DNA from: Bacillota bacterium
GTDB lineage: Bacteria; Bacillota; UBA4882; UBA8346
Direction of reading: 5' to 3'
DNA length: 64,000 nt
Assembly: GCA_023401925.1 (NCBI GenBank)
Contig: JAEXDA010000037.1
Location: forward strand, 1 to 64,000
The notes beneath the pieces are model-generated. The model was not told where the DNA came from. It made no database searches and was given only the letters and a program-made list of their open reading frames with translations. Of this stretch, positions 17,684 through 26,640 are shown piece by piece (position 1 is the stretch's first letter; each line of letters starts with the position of its first letter). The translations under genes and the position numbers were made by a program.

Positions 17684-17714
17684 GTGGGGTATTGAAGGAA
17701 ATTCAATACCCCAC
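17684..17714 (+). promoter_or_regulatory. Intra-operon stem-loop after the binding-protein gene
   Basis: A 13-bp perfect stem, GTGGGGTATTGAA/TTCAATACCCCAC, with a 5-nt loop and no T-tract. Such structures commonly protect the binding-protein mRNA and raise its level over that of the permeases. Confidence 0.65.
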
Positions 17715-17737
17715 AAAAATTAAATGAGGGATTAACA

Positions 17738-18631
17738 ATGCGAAATGGAAAAACCAAGAATAAACGTAGATCTGCCGGCGCTTTTTGGATGATTTTTCCT
17801 AGTTATTTGATCTATTTTGTCTTTGTTTTTATTCCACTGGTCATTACGGTATATTTGAGCTTTACCAACTATGATTTGTATAAAACCCGGGATTTTGTGG
17901 GGTTTGCCAATTATATCCGCCTGGTTCATGATCCGAACTTTTTGATAGCGGCTAAGAATACTTTTATCTATGCTGTCTTTGTAATTATCCCGCAAATCGC
18001 ATTAGGATTAGTCATAGCTGTTTTGCTAAATCGGAAGGTATTCGGGCAACGGTTTCATCGGATTGCCTTTTACATGCCCAACGTGACTTCGATGGTTTCT
18101 ATTTCAATTGTATGGCTTTGGATTTACGATCCGACATTGGGCTTATTTAATCAGGCTTTAAAGTATGTGGGGTTGCCAGGTCAACGCTGGTTGTTCGATA
18201 TAAAATTGGCTTTGCCCAGCATTATTTTGATGAGTGTCTGGAAACTTATCGGGTATAACATGATTATTTATTTGGCAGGATTGCAGCAAATTCCCGATTA
18301 CATATACGAAGCGGCCAAGATAGACGGCGCTTCCAGCATAGGACAATTTTTTAAGATCACGATTCCAATGTTAAAGCCAACCACTTTTTTCTTGTTCGTC
18401 ATTGCGTGTGTTCAGTCGTTTAGTGTATTTGATCAAGTGAACGTGATGACCCAGGGGGGGCCTTTGAACGCTACCACGACGATTGTACACCAGATTTTTG
18501 AACGGGCTTTTTCCCAGTTCCAAATGGGTTATGCCTCGTCAATGGGTACGGTATTATTGATTATTTGTGTTACATTAACTTTTACCAACTTTAAATATGG
18601 CAACCAGGGTAACGACCTGGGAATGAGCTAA
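17738..18631 (+). CDS. Sugar ABC transporter permease, MalF/UgpA type
   Basis: 297 aa with six membrane segments. The EAA loop that contacts the ATPase is YEAAKIDGASSIGQFFKIT (near residue 190). The N-terminus (GAFWMIFPSYLIYFVFVFI) is typical of the family. It pairs with the permease at 18645. No ATPase gene lies in this operon, so a shared MsmX/MalK-like ATPase elsewhere must energise it, as is common for such importers in Bacillota. Confidence 0.94.
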   Translation: MRNGKTKNKRRSAGAFWMIFPSYLIYFVFVFIPLVITVYLSFTNYDLYKTRDFVGFANYIRLVHDPNFLIAAKNTFIYAVFVIIPQIALGLVIAVLLNRKVFGQRFHRIAFYMPNVTSMVSISIVWLWIYDPTLGLFNQALKYVGLPGQRWLFDIKLALPSIILMSVWKLIGYNMIIYLAGLQQIPDYIYEAAKIDGASSIGQFFKITIPMLKPTTFFLFVIACVQSFSVFDQVNVMTQGGPLNATTTIVHQIFERAFSQFQMGYASSMGTVLLIICVTLTFTNFKYGNQGNDLGMS

Positions 18632-18644
18632 AGGATGGATTGTC

Positions 18645-19505
18645 ATGAAACATATTAAATGGAGCACTTTGATCTTGGGTCTGGTATTGTTGGCCTGTTC
18701 TTTGATGATGTTGGTTCCGTTTTTAATGATGCTTTCGACGGCTTTGAAAAGTTCCGCCGAGGTTAATTCACCGGTATTTCAATTCATTCCAAAAGAATGG
18801 CGCTTTGATAATTTTGCCAAAGCAATGGCTTCAGGAAATTGGGCCCGATATATGTTTAATTCGTTTTTTGTCACAACTGTGGTAACGGTTTTTAGTTTGT
18901 TTTTTAATTCCATGGCCGGATACGCCTTTGCCCGGACGGAGTTTCGTTTCAAAAACGTTTTATTCATGAGTGTGATGTTAGGCTTGATGCTTCCCGCTCA
19001 AGTCACCATGGTTCCGGTTTTTTTGATTATGAAAATCATACCTTTCGCCGGAGGTAATAACTGGCTGGGAATGGGCGGCACCGGATGGATTAATACCTAT
19101 CCCGGTCTGATGATTAACCAGATGGCCGGAGCATTCGGTATCTTTTTATGTCGGCAATTTTATTTGAATTTTCCCAAGGAGTTGGATGAAGCCTCAGAAT
19201 TAGACGGCTGTTCTCTCTGGAAAACTTATTTTAAAATTTTTCTCCCGCTGAGTGGCCCGCTATTCGCCAGTCTGGGCGTGATCAAACTGACCACGGTCTG
19301 GAATGATTATATCTGGCCGCTGGTAATCACCAACTCTGAAAATATGAGAACCGCTCAGTTGGCATTGACGATGTATAAAAACGAAGTTGTCCAATGGGAA
19401 TTGCTGATGGCTGCTACTACAGTCGTTATCCTCCCTCTTATCTTGTTGTTCATCTTTGCCCAGAAGTTCTTTATCAAAGGTCTGGCCAGTTCCGGAATTA
19501 AGTAA
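18645..19505 (+). CDS. Sugar ABC transporter permease, MalG/UgpE type
   Basis: 286 aa with six membrane segments and the conserved EAA loop ELDEASELDGCSLWKTYFKI. Starts 13 bp after the first permease. The central segment GGNNWLGMGGTGWINTYPGL is a moderately long loop seen in many carbohydrate permeases. It forms the heterodimeric channel with the product of 17738. Confidence 0.94.
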   Translation: MKHIKWSTLILGLVLLACSLMMLVPFLMMLSTALKSSAEVNSPVFQFIPKEWRFDNFAKAMASGNWARYMFNSFFVTTVVTVFSLFFNSMAGYAFARTEFRFKNVLFMSVMLGLMLPAQVTMVPVFLIMKIIPFAGGNNWLGMGGTGWINTYPGLMINQMAGAFGIFLCRQFYLNFPKELDEASELDGCSLWKTYFKIFLPLSGPLFASLGVIKLTTVWNDYIWPLVITNSENMRTAQLALTMYKNEVVQWELLMAATTVVILPLILLFIFAQKFFIKGLASSGIK

Positions 19506-19527
19506 TAATGTAAAGGAGTGAGAATAA

Positions 19528-21021
19528 ATGCCGCAACCCAATATCATCTTTATTACTTGCGACCATTTACGGGCGGATTTTCTGGGGTGTGCCGGAAATG
19601 CCGTGATCCAAACTCCGCACATTGATTTTTTGGCCGCGCGTGGGACCCGTTTTACCCAAAGTTATTCATCGACTCCGGTATGTATTCCGGCCCGGCAGAT
19701 TATTTTAACCGGACTTACCGGACATAATTTGGGTTTGACTTATTATCAGGAAGGCTTTAAGATTCCGGTCCGTGAGACTTTGCCCCGTTTGATGACGGAA
19801 GCTGGTTATCAAACCCGGGCGGTTGGTAAGATGCATATCTATCCGGAACGGGATCATCATGGTTTTGAAAGCATGTTAATTTGCGAAGAAGGCCGTCGCT
19901 TGGGAGTAACCCAAAATGAAGACCGCGGTTACGGCGATTATGAAGAGTGGCTGGCTGAACAAGGGTATCCCGGAGAAGCCTGGACTTGTGGCATCGCCAA
20001 TAATTCTATCACCATGAGACCCTGGCACCTCCCCGATCATTTACATCCTACGGAATGGATTGGACGCGAGGCTTGTAAAGCCATTAAACGGCGGGATTGG
20101 ACCCGACCGCAGTTTTTGTGGGTTTCATTCACCTCGCCGCATCCGCCATTTATGCCGTTGTTGCGTGATTTGTATATTTATGAAAAAGAGACAATGCCTG
20201 AGCCCTTATTTGGAGATTGGGAGAAAGAATATCAGCCTCTGATGCATCAACGGATTATCGCCGAATGGAGCAGCGAGAGTCAGACACTTCAACGGATCAA
20301 CCAGGCGTATCGTGGTTATTTCGCTTTAATGTCTCAAGTTGACCGCTGGATCAATATCATAATCGGTACCGTCCGTGAAGCCGGATTGCTGGATAATACT
20401 TGGTTTGTCTTTACCTCTGATCATGGAGACTGTATGGGGGATCACGGTTTGTGGGCCAAACGCAATTTTATGAAAGGTGCTTGCAATGTTCCTCTGATTA
20501 TCACGCCTCCGCCTCGGGGTGATCTGGATCAACTGATAGGGGCTGGATGGGTTCCGGGACAGAGCAATAACGCGGTGGTCGGTCTCCAGGATATCATGCC
20601 GACGATTTTAGATATTGCCGGGGCTGGCATTCCTGAAAAAATCGACGGCTCTAGTTTGCTGCCGCTGATTAAAGGGAGTCGAGAGAAGGTTCGGGAAATG
20701 TTTTTGGGAGAACATGGAAAAGTTGGAGAGCGTTTATTCATGCTCACGGATGGCTCCTGGAAATATATTTGGGAGGAAAATACCGGGAGTGAGTTGCTTT
20801 TCCAAATTGCCGACGATCCCGATGAATTACGCAATTTAGTGTCGGTTCAGCCCCAAATGTTAAGTAACTGGCGGAAGAAATTGATTCAGTTGTTAAGCGA
20901 AAGAAAAAGCGATCCGGCAGTTCTTGAAGGACAGTTAATCCCGAAAGAGCCGGGGCGTAAAATGACCGAGTTGGAAAAGGCAAGAATTATTAATGATTTT
21001 AATGTTCGGGGCCTGCACTAA
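19528..21021 (+). CDS. Sulfatase (Cys-type, formylglycine-dependent)
   Basis: 497 aa alkaline-phosphatase-superfamily sulfatase that hydrolyses sulfate esters. N-terminal metal-site motif FITCDHLRADFLGC, then the sulfatase signature PVCIPAR with Cys52 as the residue converted to formylglycine, GKMHIYPERDHHGF, and SDHGDCMGDHGLWAK with Ca2+-site residues. No signal peptide is visible, so it probably works in the cytoplasm on imported sulfated sugars. A Cys-type enzyme in an anaerobe needs the radical-SAM anSME maturase, which is not encoded in the window. It closes the importer operon and is followed by a strong hairpin. Confidence 0.95.
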   Translation: MPQPNIIFITCDHLRADFLGCAGNAVIQTPHIDFLAARGTRFTQSYSSTPVCIPARQIILTGLTGHNLGLTYYQEGFKIPVRETLPRLMTEAGYQTRAVGKMHIYPERDHHGFESMLICEEGRRLGVTQNEDRGYGDYEEWLAEQGYPGEAWTCGIANNSITMRPWHLPDHLHPTEWIGREACKAIKRRDWTRPQFLWVSFTSPHPPFMPLLRDLYIYEKETMPEPLFGDWEKEYQPLMHQRIIAEWSSESQTLQRINQAYRGYFALMSQVDRWINIIIGTVREAGLLDNTWFVFTSDHGDCMGDHGLWAKRNFMKGACNVPLIITPPPRGDLDQLIGAGWVPGQSNNAVVGLQDIMPTILDIAGAGIPEKIDGSSLLPLIKGSREKVREMFLGEHGKVGERLFMLTDGSWKYIWEENTGSELLFQIADDPDELRNLVSVQPQMLSNWRKKLIQLLSERKSDPAVLEGQLIPKEPGRKMTELEKARIINDFNVRGLH

Positions 21022-21095
21022 CGAGAATAAATTGGGTGGTTTCGCATACACCAATAAAGAAATTGAATATATTATTTTTTTTGAGACAGCCTCCG

Positions 21096-21134
21096 AAAGA
21101 GATGGTTCTGGGATGACCCCAAAACCATCTCTTT
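21096..21134 (+). terminator. Terminator after the sulfatase operon
   Basis: A 12-bp perfect stem AAAGAGATGGTT/AACCATCTCTTT (21096-21107 and 21123-21134), with an inner GGG/CCC extension in the loop, followed by GTTTAT. Confidence 0.75.
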
Positions 21135-21292
21135 GTTTATGAGGGAAAGGTAAAATTTAAAAATTTACTAAAGTTTACTAAAATAGTTTAGGAAATTTAA
21201 GTTACTATATTGTAAAATTTGCATTAATGAATTATAATAAAAAATGTACAATGCACATTTGTATAAGTGTTAAAGGATTTTCATATGATCTT

Positions 21293-21321
21293 TTGACAAA
21301 CTTCTTTAAATAATTTTAGTA
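21293..21321 (+). promoter_or_regulatory. Candidate promoter of the pentose operon
   Basis: Consensus TTGACA at 21293-21298, a 17-nt spacer and TTAGTA at 21316-21321. The -35 is perfect and the -10 poor, and the 5' leader would be about 180 nt. Confidence 0.4.
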
Positions 21322-21508
21322 CTGCATAGTTCGTTTTTTATCACATTTCCAAACCTAAATAAAGCGAAGAACAACGTTTGCATTTTGATAACCTTTTAAA
21401 TCGCGCTGAAAATCATGTCCTGGAGATTATCGATAGGGGGTGGTTGGAAAACTGTTTTGGTTTCATCTGGAGAAATCGGTATACTAAAAACATTTAGGAG
21501 GGAATCAC

Positions 21509-22453
21509 TTGAAAAAAAGTTCTATTTTATTGATGGTTGGTATTTTACTGATTGGTTTGTTGGCTTCAATTAGCTTTGCAAAAGCTACTTCCAAGTTGAT
21601 TGTTATTATTACCCCCTCTCACGATAATCCTTTCTTCAAATCAGAAGATGTTGGCGCGGCAGCAAGAGCCAAAGAATTGGGTTATCAAACCTTAAGCCTG
21701 GTTCATAATGATGATGTCAATAAGCAAAATGAACTTTTTGATACTGCCATTTCCAGAAAAGCAGCCGCCATTATTTGTGACAACGCAGGCGCCGATGCAA
21801 CGATTGCTCCGGTAAAACGTGCTAAAGCCGTTGGTATTCCTACCTTCCTTATTGACCGGGAAATTAATGCCACAGGCACTGCGGTTTCGCAAATTGTTTC
21901 CAATAACTATCAAGGTGCTAAACTTGGCGGCGAAGCCTTTGTGAAATTTATGGGTGAAAAAGGCAACTATGTAGAACTGGTTGGAAAAGAATCCGATACC
22001 AATGCCGGAATCCGTTCCAAAGGTTATCATGATGTGATTGACCAGTATCCCGATTTAAAACTGGTAGCCCGTCAAAGCGCCAACTGGAGCCAAACCGAAG
22101 CTTATTCCAAAATGGAATCCATCATTCAAGCGAATAAAAATATCAAAGGCGTAATTTGCGGTAATGACACCATGGCTATGGGCGCTATGGCTGCATTGAA
22201 GGCTTCTGGTATGGGTCAAGTCATTGTAGTGGGGTTTGATGGTAGCAACGATGTACGGGATTCCATTTTAAGAGGCGAGATTAAAGCCACTGCTCTTCAA
22301 CCGGCTTACCGGATTGCTGAAATGGCAGTCGAACAAGCCGATAAATATTTAAAGACTGGTTCCACCGGACTGAAAGAGAAACAACTTATGGATTGCATTC
22401 TGATTACCAAAGATAATGCAAGTAAGTTAGAAACATTTGCAATGAAAAAGTAA
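21509..22453 (+). CDS. RbsB-like sugar-binding protein (periplasmic type I fold)
   Basis: 314 aa. A signal peptide (1-25, ending ISFAKA) without a lipobox precedes a type I periplasmic-binding fold: VIITPSHDNPFFKS, AAIICDNAGADAT, TFLIDREIN, ICGNDTMAMGAMAAL and VVGFDGSNDV are classic ribose-family ligand and hinge positions. It supplies the RbsA/RbsC-type importer encoded downstream. TTG start with GGAGGGAATCAC upstream. Ribose or another pentose is the likely ligand from the context; the exact sugar is not determined. Confidence 0.93.
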   Translation: MKKSSILLMVGILLIGLLASISFAKATSKLIVIITPSHDNPFFKSEDVGAAARAKELGYQTLSLVHNDDVNKQNELFDTAISRKAAAIICDNAGADATIAPVKRAKAVGIPTFLIDREINATGTAVSQIVSNNYQGAKLGGEAFVKFMGEKGNYVELVGKESDTNAGIRSKGYHDVIDQYPDLKLVARQSANWSQTEAYSKMESIIQANKNIKGVICGNDTMAMGAMAALKASGMGQVIVVGFDGSNDVRDSILRGEIKATALQPAYRIAEMAVEQADKYLKTGSTGLKEKQLMDCILITKDNASKLETFAMKK

Positions 22454-22558
22454 GGATTCAGTTTTGCGGAAGCAGAGATGGTTTTGAAAACCGCCCCTGC
22501 TTCCGTTTGACAGAGGTGTTGAAGATTTGATTTCATTCTAGGGATGTAGGTGAATTTT

Positions 22559-23263
22559 ATGAAAAAAGTTCAATTTTTAACTTTGACGAAAAAAGCTGTG
22601 CGGGTTGGGATATTCGCTGTACTGATAGTCAGTTTACCCATGATGTTATCAGCTTGCAAATTATATACGGTTGTGAAATTGGCTCAAAACGGATCGTCGA
22701 CTCAAGATAGCGGTTTTAGTGCGGGTGGGAACAGTAATTTCGATGGCGATCGCTATGTAAATTCCATTTGGGATCAAAAGGTTGTCCCTTTTATTAGCGA
22801 AAAAGCGGTTGATGCCGCTCGAGTTTTAAAGGCAATGGCGCAGAATGCGGATGAAGCCGGGAAACAATTTGGGATCAGAGATAATGCGGAAGGAAGTCCT
22901 TGGAATTTTATAGTGAAAGGAAGGGGTAAGATTATTGCCGTCGATACGGCCTCGCGGGCTGGAACTGCCGATATTGATTTGCTTCCCTATGATGGCAAAA
23001 AGGATTTGGTCCTGCAAATCGGGCCGGTTATTAAGGGTTCATCCATTCGAGATTCGCTTAGCTTTATTTCATTTGATGATTTTGAAAATCAGATAGTCTA
23101 TGCCCAATTAGGAAATTCTTTTAATAAAAAAGCTTATGAGCTGGTATTAAGCAAAGTTGAATTTGCGAATTTTAAAGGGAAAGCAATCGAATTTAGCGGC
23201 GTTTTTACCCTGGGAGATTCGAGCGATATTTTACTAACTCCTATTTTGCTGAAGGAAAACTAA
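22559..23263 (+). CDS. DUF2291-family lipoprotein
   Basis: About 234 aa. The N-terminus carries a signal peptide ending in the lipobox LSAC, so it should be lipid-anchored. The remainder matches DUF2291, a family known mainly from sugar ABC-transporter operons but without an assigned biochemical role. The start is placed at ATG 22559 (upstream TAGGTG) rather than GTG 22550. It sits between the binding protein and ATPase genes, suggesting an accessory role in uptake. Confidence 0.8.
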   Translation: MKKVQFLTLTKKAVRVGIFAVLIVSLPMMLSACKLYTVVKLAQNGSSTQDSGFSAGGNSNFDGDRYVNSIWDQKVVPFISEKAVDAARVLKAMAQNADEAGKQFGIRDNAEGSPWNFIVKGRGKIIAVDTASRAGTADIDLLPYDGKKDLVLQIGPVIKGSSIRDSLSFISFDDFENQIVYAQLGNSFNKKAYELVLSKVEFANFKGKAIEFSGVFTLGDSSDILLTPILLKEN

Positions 23264-23271
23264 GGAGGAGA

Positions 23272-24864
23272 ATGATGAGCAATCAAGATAACGCCGGGAA
23301 CTCTATCCAGAATGAAGAAATTTGCTTGACTGCCAAAAATATCACCAAAATCTATCCGGGTACCATTGCTCTGGATAAAGTGGATTTTAATATCTACAGG
23401 GGAAAAGTTAATGCCTTGATTGGGGAAAACGGTGCCGGCAAGTCTACCTTGATGAAAATTTTGGCCGGAGTGGAGCAGCCAAGCAGTGGAACCATTCTTT
23501 TAAAGGGCACGGAGATCCGTCTTTCCGATGCGCGGGATGCCGCATCAAAGGGAATCGGCATCATTCACCAGGAATTAAACCTATTTCCCAATTTAACAGT
23601 GGCTCAAAATATATTTATGGCCCATGAAAGCGTGAAATATGGTTTCCATCTTGATCAGAAAAAACATTTTGAAGCCGCGCAACGATTAATGGAACATTTG
23701 GAACAACAAATATCTCCGGATGCCTTGGTCGGCGATCTCCGTGTCGGTCAGCAACAAATTGTAGAAATTGCCAAGACGATGGCCATGCAAAATCTGGAAG
23801 TGTTGATTATGGATGAACCGACATCTTCCCTAAGTGCTCCTGAAGTGGAGGTTTTATTCAAAATCATTCAAGAGCTTAAGGGGCAAGGCGTATCGATTGT
23901 ATATATTTCACACCGCTTGGAGGAAATTAAACGGATTGGTGATTATATCACGATTTTACGGGATGGACACAAAGTTGTTGAGACGAAAGTCGCCGATATC
24001 GATGTGCCCTGGATTGTTAAACAAATGGTGGGGCGTGAAACGATTAAAGTCGATAAAACCCACCAGGTTCACAAAGAACGGGAATTGATGCGGGCGCAAT
24101 CACTCACCTTACCGAGAATTGGCGGGGGTTTTACTCTGGATCGCGTCTCGCTGAAACTCCGGGCTGGAGAAATTTTAGGAATCTATGGGCTACTCGGAGC
24201 CGGACGGACGGAGTTCATTGAAACTTTAATGGGTTTACATCCCGAGGCAACGGGTGAAGTTTATATTGAAGATCAAAAATGCAAATTAAACGATGTAAAT
24301 TGCCAGATTAAATTGGGTTTTGCACAGATTCCCGAAGACCGGCAGCGCGAAGGCCTGATTCAAGTGATGTCGATTGAGCAAAATCTCACTTTGTCCAGCA
24401 TGAATCAACACGCCAAAGGATTCCATCTCATTACGGCCTTGCTGGAAAAATCGGTGGCCCAAATGATCCGGGAATTGGCTATTAAGGTTGCCAACCCGAA
24501 ACTTTCCATTAATTCCTTAAGCGGCGGTAATCAGCAAAAAGTCGTCATCGGCAAAGGGCTACTCACTAATCCCAAAGTTCTTTTGCTGGATGAACCGACG
24601 CGCGGTATCGATGTGGGGGCTAAGGCCGACGTTTTTCAGATTATGGACCGTTTGGCTGCTCAAAATCTGGGTGTTATTTTCGTGGCTTCGGAACTTAAAG
24701 AAATCATGGCCATATCGGATCGGATTATCGTGATGTCCAACGGAAAAATAACCGGTGAATTTGAAGGGATAAATATCACCGAAGAAGCCTTGGTAGCGGC
24801 ATCCTCCATTGGTCACGGCACCAGTAAGATGAAAAATATAGTTTACGTTAAAGGGGAATGTTAA
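23272..24864 (+). CDS. Sugar ABC transporter ATP-binding protein, RbsA/MglA type
   Basis: 530 aa with two fused ABC domains. The first has Walker A GENGAGKST and Walker B VLIMDEPTSSL. The second has the degenerate P-loop GLLGAGRTEF, signature LSGGNQQKV and Walker B VLLLDEPTRG. This layout is diagnostic of the CUT2 monosaccharide importers. Start ATG 23272 or the adjacent ATG 23275, with AAGGAGGAG upstream. The permease gene follows after 1 bp. Confidence 0.95.
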   Translation: MMSNQDNAGNSIQNEEICLTAKNITKIYPGTIALDKVDFNIYRGKVNALIGENGAGKSTLMKILAGVEQPSSGTILLKGTEIRLSDARDAASKGIGIIHQELNLFPNLTVAQNIFMAHESVKYGFHLDQKKHFEAAQRLMEHLEQQISPDALVGDLRVGQQQIVEIAKTMAMQNLEVLIMDEPTSSLSAPEVEVLFKIIQELKGQGVSIVYISHRLEEIKRIGDYITILRDGHKVVETKVADIDVPWIVKQMVGRETIKVDKTHQVHKERELMRAQSLTLPRIGGGFTLDRVSLKLRAGEILGIYGLLGAGRTEFIETLMGLHPEATGEVYIEDQKCKLNDVNCQIKLGFAQIPEDRQREGLIQVMSIEQNLTLSSMNQHAKGFHLITALLEKSVAQMIRELAIKVANPKLSINSLSGGNQQKVVIGKGLLTNPKVLLLDEPTRGIDVGAKADVFQIMDRLAAQNLGVIFVASELKEIMAISDRIIVMSNGKITGEFEGINITEEALVAASSIGHGTSKMKNIVYVKGEC

Positions 24865-24865
24865 A

Positions 24866-25933
24866 ATGACTAAACTGCAAGAGCTTGTCAAACCCAAATT
24901 GTCTAATAACAATGTTACCCTGGGAATGTTGTTATTGAAGCTGCGGACTTTTATTGCATTAATCATTTTACTTATTATTTTCAGTATCATTACTCCTAAT
25001 TTTTTATCGGCCACCAATTTTGTAATGATGTCCAAACATGTTGCCCAATATGCGTTGCTGGCGATTGGTATGACCTTCGTCATCGTCAGCGGCGGAATTG
25101 ATTTGTCGGTCGGTTCGATTGTGGGGCTTTCCGGGATGATCGCCGGCGGCCTGATTTACCAAGGATTGGTTTTACCCATGTTTGGCGTGGCTGTATTTTT
25201 TAGTGTCCCTGTTATTATTCTGATTACATTGATCTTGGGGGTATTGATCGGGGCTGTAAATGGAATTTTAGTCAGCCGTTTGCATGTACCCCCCTTCATT
25301 GCAACATTGGGTGTTATGTATATGGCTCGCGGTTTTGCTTTGATCCGTTCGGGTGGGGAAACGTTCCCCAACTTAATAGGTAAACCGGAACTGGGCAATA
25401 CGGGTTTTCCGATTATCGGTTCCGGCCTTTTTTGCGGCATCCCTCTTGCGGTATGGACTCTTGTTGTAATTGGCATTATTGCAGTCTACATTTTTAAAAA
25501 GACACCGATTGGAAATTACATTTACGCGATTGGTGGAAATGCCCGGGCTGCTGAACTTTCGGGAGTCAGAGTCAAACGGATTACAATGCTGGTCTATATG
25601 GTTTCCGGTTTTTGCTGTGCCATTGTCGGATTAATCGTATCCTCGCAACTTGTCGCCGCGCATCCCGCCACCGGTGAAAGCTGGGAAATGAATGCCATTG
25701 CGGCGGCGGTGTTAGGTGGTACCTCGCTATCGGGTGGGATAGGAACGATTGGCGGTACCATCATCGGCGCGTTTGTGATCGGCATTTTAAGCGACGGCAT
25801 GGTCATGCTGGGGGTATCGGAATTTTGGCAAATGGTCATCAAAGGGTTTGTCATTGTTCTGGCGGTTGTTGTCGACCAAATCCAAAGAGATTTGCAAAAG
25901 AAAGCGGCCTTGCAAAGTAGAAACGCTGCATGA
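24866..25933 (+). CDS. Sugar ABC transporter permease, RbsC type
   Basis: 355 aa CUT2 permease with about eight to ten membrane segments. Family hallmarks are ISGGIDLSVGS-like SGGIDLSVGSIVGLSGM, VPPFIATLGVMYMARG, YAIGGNARAAELSGV and AAAVLGGTSLSGGIGTIGG. It forms the channel for the monosaccharide delivered by the RbsB-like protein. A GC-rich hairpin lies downstream at 26051. Confidence 0.95.
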   Translation: MTKLQELVKPKLSNNNVTLGMLLLKLRTFIALIILLIIFSIITPNFLSATNFVMMSKHVAQYALLAIGMTFVIVSGGIDLSVGSIVGLSGMIAGGLIYQGLVLPMFGVAVFFSVPVIILITLILGVLIGAVNGILVSRLHVPPFIATLGVMYMARGFALIRSGGETFPNLIGKPELGNTGFPIIGSGLFCGIPLAVWTLVVIGIIAVYIFKKTPIGNYIYAIGGNARAAELSGVRVKRITMLVYMVSGFCCAIVGLIVSSQLVAAHPATGESWEMNAIAAAVLGGTSLSGGIGTIGGTIIGAFVIGILSDGMVMLGVSEFWQMVIKGFVIVLAVVVDQIQRDLQKKAALQSRNAA

Positions 25934-26050
25934 GACCGCCGGTTTGCAAAGCCTTCGAGGTTCAATGAAACAAATTGAAACCGATTCAATGGGAACTTGT
26001 TGGAAGAGGCTGATGTGGAATGATTTTCTCAACCATGTAAATTCGGACCC

Positions 26051-26065
26051 CCGGCGGTCGGCCGG
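26051..26065 (+). promoter_or_regulatory. GC-rich stem-loop downstream of the permease gene
   Basis: CCGGC/GCCGG with a 5-nt loop, followed by TGATGGTTGAGTTT. A closely similar hairpin and tail lies after rbsD (26551). No proper T-tract; probably an mRNA-processing or partial attenuation element. Confidence 0.4.
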
Positions 26066-26114
26066 TGATGGTTGAGTTTTTCGAAATATAACGATGATGG
26101 AAGGGGTCATGATC

Positions 26115-26537
26115 ATGAAGAAACAAGGCATTTTGAATGCACCGTTAAATGCGGCATTGGGTGAATTGGGTCATTATGATACGTCGGTAATATGTGACGC
26201 GGGGTTGCCGATTCCCCAGAACACAAAGCGGATTGATTTGAGTTTAACGGCCGGAATTCCCGGATTTATGGATGTTCTCTCTGTGGTTTCCGGGGAAATT
26301 GATTTAGAACGGGTAATTCTTGCCGAAGAAATTAAACAGGATAATCCGGCTCAGCTGGAGGCGATAAAAAAATTGCTTTCCGGAGTGAAAATTGAATTTA
26401 TTCCCCATACCGAATTGAAAAGGAAAGTATCCGAAGCCAAGTTTGTAGTTAGAACAGGCGAAGTCACACCGTTTTCCAATATTATACTGGAATCTGGTGT
26501 CCAAACCCTGTTTTCTTCAGGGGTTAAGAATCGGTGA
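26115..26537 (+). CDS. rbsD: D-ribose pyranase RbsD
   Basis: 140 aa. Interconverts pyranose and furanose forms of ribose so that the kinase receives its substrate. The family motif LGHYDTSVICDAGLPIP carries the catalytic His, and the C-terminal KFVVRTGEVTPFSNIIL is typical. The start is placed at ATG 26115, 8 nt after AAGGGG; the ATGs at 26094 and 26109 are poorly spaced. The presence of rbsD is the best evidence that ribose or a close relative is a substrate of this operon. Confidence 0.93.
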   Translation: MKKQGILNAPLNAALGELGHYDTSVICDAGLPIPQNTKRIDLSLTAGIPGFMDVLSVVSGEIDLERVILAEEIKQDNPAQLEAIKKLLSGVKIEFIPHTELKRKVSEAKFVVRTGEVTPFSNIILESGVQTLFSSGVKNR

Positions 26538-26550
26538 TTGGTTTAACCCG

Positions 26551-26564
26551 CCGGCTTTAGCCGG
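26551..26564 (+). promoter_or_regulatory. GC-rich stem-loop downstream of rbsD
   Basis: CCGGC/GCCGG with loop TTTA, extended outward through G-T and C-G pairs, then GGTTGAGTTTG. It duplicates the structure at 26051. Confidence 0.4.
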
Positions 26565-26640
26565 TGGTTGAGTTTGCGGATGCTGTTTGTTACTACTTTG
26601 TGGAGATTGTTTTGGGAAATTTGGATGCGTGGAGGTTGCC

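Larger units (their letters stand above)
21022..21508. other. Intergenic region before the pentose operon
   Basis: About 490 AT-rich bases without a gene. They contain the sulfatase terminator, a TTGACA -35 (21293-21298) with a weak -10 near 21316, and an imperfect inverted repeat GGAAAACTGTTTTGG (21446-21460) that might be a regulator site for the operon at 21509. Confidence 0.45.
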
